From assembly GCF_000224515.1 (NCBI RefSeq), contig NZ_AGAF01000164.1, positions 1 to 64,000 on the forward strand: a stretch of DNA of 64,000 nt, in the 5' to 3' direction. Below the pieces are notes generated by a model. The model searched no databases and had not been told where the DNA came from. It worked only from the letters and a program-made list of their open reading frames with translations. Of the stretch, positions 62,558-64,000 are shown piece after piece. Source of the DNA: Desulfosporosinus sp. OT (GTDB lineage: Bacteria > Bacillota > Desulfitobacteriia > Desulfitobacteriales > Desulfitobacteriaceae). Both the position numbers and the translations under genes were made by a program. The number at the start of each line of letters is the position of its first letter. Position 1 is the first letter of the stretch.

Positions 62558-62723
62558 TAAGCGGATGCTTTAGTGAAGCCGCGGTCCAGATGAGCGCCGA
62601 CGGTCCGCGTCCCCGTCAGGGCGCCAGCGGTTAACTTGCAGTTTGCCCAGAGGTTTGGCGCGCTCGCGAACCGTCCAGCGAGTCAGCGGCGTAACGAGAA
62701 GACGCGTGCAGAAAACGCTCCTC
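62542..62723. ncRNA. structured repeat element, copy C
   Basis: Closing arms GAGGAGCGTTTTCTGC (62542-62557) and GCAGAAAACGCTCCTC (62708-62723) are perfectly complementary. The inner stem GACGGTCCGCG (62599-62609) pairs with CGCGAACCGTC (62665-62675). CCCAGAGGTTTG is at 62646-62657. Length 182 nt, close to copy A. The stems have no primary-sequence identity to copies A and B, so the structure, not the sequence, is conserved. It lies between def and fmt. Confidence 0.6.
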
Positions 62724-62753
62724 CCCCGTCGGACCTCCATCGCACTTCCCTCA

Positions 62754-63206
62754 TCAACTCCGATAAGTTTTCTTCGCAACATCGACAAACAATATTCCCT
62801 CCAAATGATCAATCTCGTGTTGCAAAGCACGAGCTAACAAACGATCCGCCTGAAAGTCCAACATTTCTCCTTGACGATTTAGCCCCTGAACACGAATTCT
62901 AGCAGCCCGTACCACATCCCCCGTAATATTTGGTATGCTGAGACACCCTTCCTCAGCACTGTTTGATCCATATTTTTCCAATATTATTGGATTGATGAGT
63001 TCAACCAGCACGTCATCAACTTTTACGACAATAACCCGCTTGGATACTCCGATTTGAGGAGCAGCTAATCCGACACCATCGGCAGCAAACATAGTATCAA
63101 CCATGTTATCCAGTAGTTTTATAATGGACGGATTAATTTCCTTGACCTCTTTTGCTTTTTCACGCAGTACATCTGCGCCTATTTCTACGATCTGATAAAC
63201 AGCCAT
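62754..63206 (-). CDS. def: peptide deformylase
   Basis: Def removes the N-formyl group from new proteins. The three family motifs are present: GVGLAAPQIGV, EEGCLSIP (metal Cys) and QHEIDHLEGILF (HExxH-type). 150 residues, ATG start. It lies between priA and fmt, matching the priA-def-fmt order of Firmicutes, and works in the same pathway as fmt. Confidence 0.96.
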   Translation of the reverse strand: MAVYQIVEIGADVLREKAKEVKEINPSIIKLLDNMVDTMFAADGVGLAAPQIGVSKRVIVVKVDDVLVELINPIILEKYGSNSAEEGCLSIPNITGDVVRAARIRVQGLNRQGEMLDFQADRLLARALQHEIDHLEGILFVDVAKKTYRS

Positions 63207-63339
63207 CTTCGTTTACTCCTTTCAATAAAGCCCTAATTTTATGTCTTTGTGGCTCACCTGTTTATATTCCTTAACTAACCTCTAGGCGAGGTCAATACTC
63301 ATAGGTTTAAAAAAATAATAGCATCGTGCCTTCCATATC

Positions 63340-63372
63340 GAGCATCGAGCATCGAACTTCGCACATCGCATT
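63340..63372. repeat. ATCGAGC-type short tandem repeat
   Basis: TATCGAGCATCGAGCATCG and the following AACTTCGCACATCGCAT form degenerate 8-9-nt tandem units in the priA-def gap. Similar low-complexity strings occur in several other gaps of the window. Confidence 0.5.
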
Positions 63373-63423
63373 ATATGTCTTTAATCATTAAACTTTGCTT
63401 TTATAAAAAGTAATTTTTAACTA

Positions 63424-64000
63424 TTAAAGTGGATCCACTTCAATGTTTAAAATTATGCCACTGCTGGCCGGACTATTAAAAAACTGTTGTACCCCTTGAT
63501 GCATAAATGACCTGAGCAGATCCAGACGTATGCCTTTGACAGATATTTGCCATCTCCATTGGTTCTTTAGTCTCGATAAAACGGCTGGTGCAGGCCCCAG
63601 AATATCCAATTCAGTATTTCCAAATTTAGGGTGATGCATTCCTTGCTGTAAACATACCCCCAAATCATTAGCCCCTTTTATGACCCGATCCTCTTTTTCA
63701 TGGAGGAGAAGAACACGAATAATATGAGTGTACGGCGGATAATTTCGTTCTTTGCGATAGCGAATCTCTTCCCAGAAAAACCCCTGGAAATCATGATGCG
63801 CAGCTCGCACAAGGGCACCATCGCTTGGAGAATACGTTTGAATCACAACCTCACCCGGTTTGATACTCCGGCCCGCTCGACCAGCAACCTGAGTTAATAG
63901 TTGAAACGTCCGTTCTCTGGCTCGAAAATCGGGCATATTGAGCATTTGATCCGCAGCTATCACTCCGACCAAGGTAACATTTGGGAAGTCCAGTCCTTTA
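63424..64000 (-). CDS. priA: primosomal protein PriA helicase (C-terminal part)
   Basis: Only the 3' part of the gene is inside the window; the frame stays open to the right edge. It encodes KGLDFPNVTLVGVIAADQML, the helicase motif LTQVAGRAGRS and the C-terminal domain with NYPPYTHIIRVLL and ILGPAPAVLSRLKNQWRWQI, all characteristic of PriA. PriA reloads the replisome at forks. It starts the priA-def-fmt series on the minus strand. Confidence 0.95.
   Translation of the reverse strand, partial: KGLDFPNVTLVGVIAADQMLNMPDFRARERTFQLLTQVAGRAGRSIKPGEVVIQTYSPSDGALVRAAHHDFQGFFWEEIRYRKERNYPPYTHIIRVLLLHEKEDRVIKGANDLGVCLQQGMHHPKFGNTELDILGPAPAVLSRLKNQWRWQISVKGIRLDLLRSFMHQGVQQFFNSPASSGIILNIEVDPL

Noticed and set aside
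47797..62723. Naming the three-copy element HEARO/omega RNA outright
   Set aside because: Only size, fold style and dispersal suggest it. I could not run a covariance model and no IscB or IsrB gene is in the window, so it is kept as a candidate.
62570..62830. 86-codon minus-strand frame across element C into def
   Set aside because: It reads through the structured element and the def gene in another frame; no SD and no protein family recognised.

Overview
The window is a chromosomal stretch of a low-to-mid GC, endospore-forming member of the Clostridia. Gene content and order (11-subunit-type nuo operon, gpr protease, ylbJ, a short SASP-like gene, fapR-plsX-fabH-fabK-fabD-fabG-acpP, smc-ftsY-ffh-rpsP-rimM-trmD-rplS, yloU/yloV opposite rpmB, PASTA kinase cluster) resemble Desulfosporosinus/Desulfitobacterium. 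The genus is an inference from protein character and synteny; no search was run. About 64 genes are present. Almost all are on the minus strand; only ylbJ, gpr and rpmB are on the plus strand. No rRNA, tRNA, prophage, transposase or CRISPR array was seen.

Layout (transcription mostly runs right to left). 1-4 kb: start of a complex I operon, nuoA-B-C-D-H-I, with no nuoE/F/G between D and H. 4-17 kb: rnhB, rbgA, lepB (frameshifted at an A9 tract), rplS with a leader, an RNA methyltransferase, trmD, rimM, khpA, rpsP, ffh and ylxM, then a methylthioadenosine salvage block (mtaD, mtnA, an MtnP-family phosphorylase) and ftsY. 17-30 kb: smc, rnc and fatty-acid synthesis (fabF, FabK-like, acpP, fabG, fabD, fabK, fabH, plsX, fapR). 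30-36 kb: rpmF, yceD, ackA, ylbJ, a coiled-coil protein, rsmD, gpr and a short SASP-like gene. 36-41 kb: two PAS-containing signalling proteins, one with PocR, GGDEF and HD-GYP domains and one histidine kinase. 41-48 kb: recG, sdaAA, sdaAB, fakA/yloV, asp23/yloU, rpmB. 48-64 kb: hslO, thiN, rpe, rsgA, PASTA kinase, PBP, FtsW/RodA, PP2C phosphatase, two FHA proteins, rlmN, rsmB, a zinc peptidase, fmt, def and the 3' end of priA. The FHA-FHA-PP2C-RodA-PBP-kinase run has the same set of genes as the actinobacterial pknB operon.

The least ordinary content is between the genes. Several families of palindromic or structured repeats recur, often nested in one another, and some overlap the 3' ends of essential genes (ffh, smc, hslO). 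The most striking is a roughly 185-nt element present three times (47797-47981, 48929-49216, 62542-62723). Its closing stem and an inner stem keep their pairing although their sequences differ between copies, and a loop sequence CCCAGAGGTTTG is invariant. That is the pattern expected of a structured RNA or a structured mobile element. Other points of interest are a probable CTG start for the MTA/MTI phosphorylase, an active-site Asn that fits a deamination-first MTA pathway with the neighbouring deaminase, and an in-frame repeat insertion in fmt.
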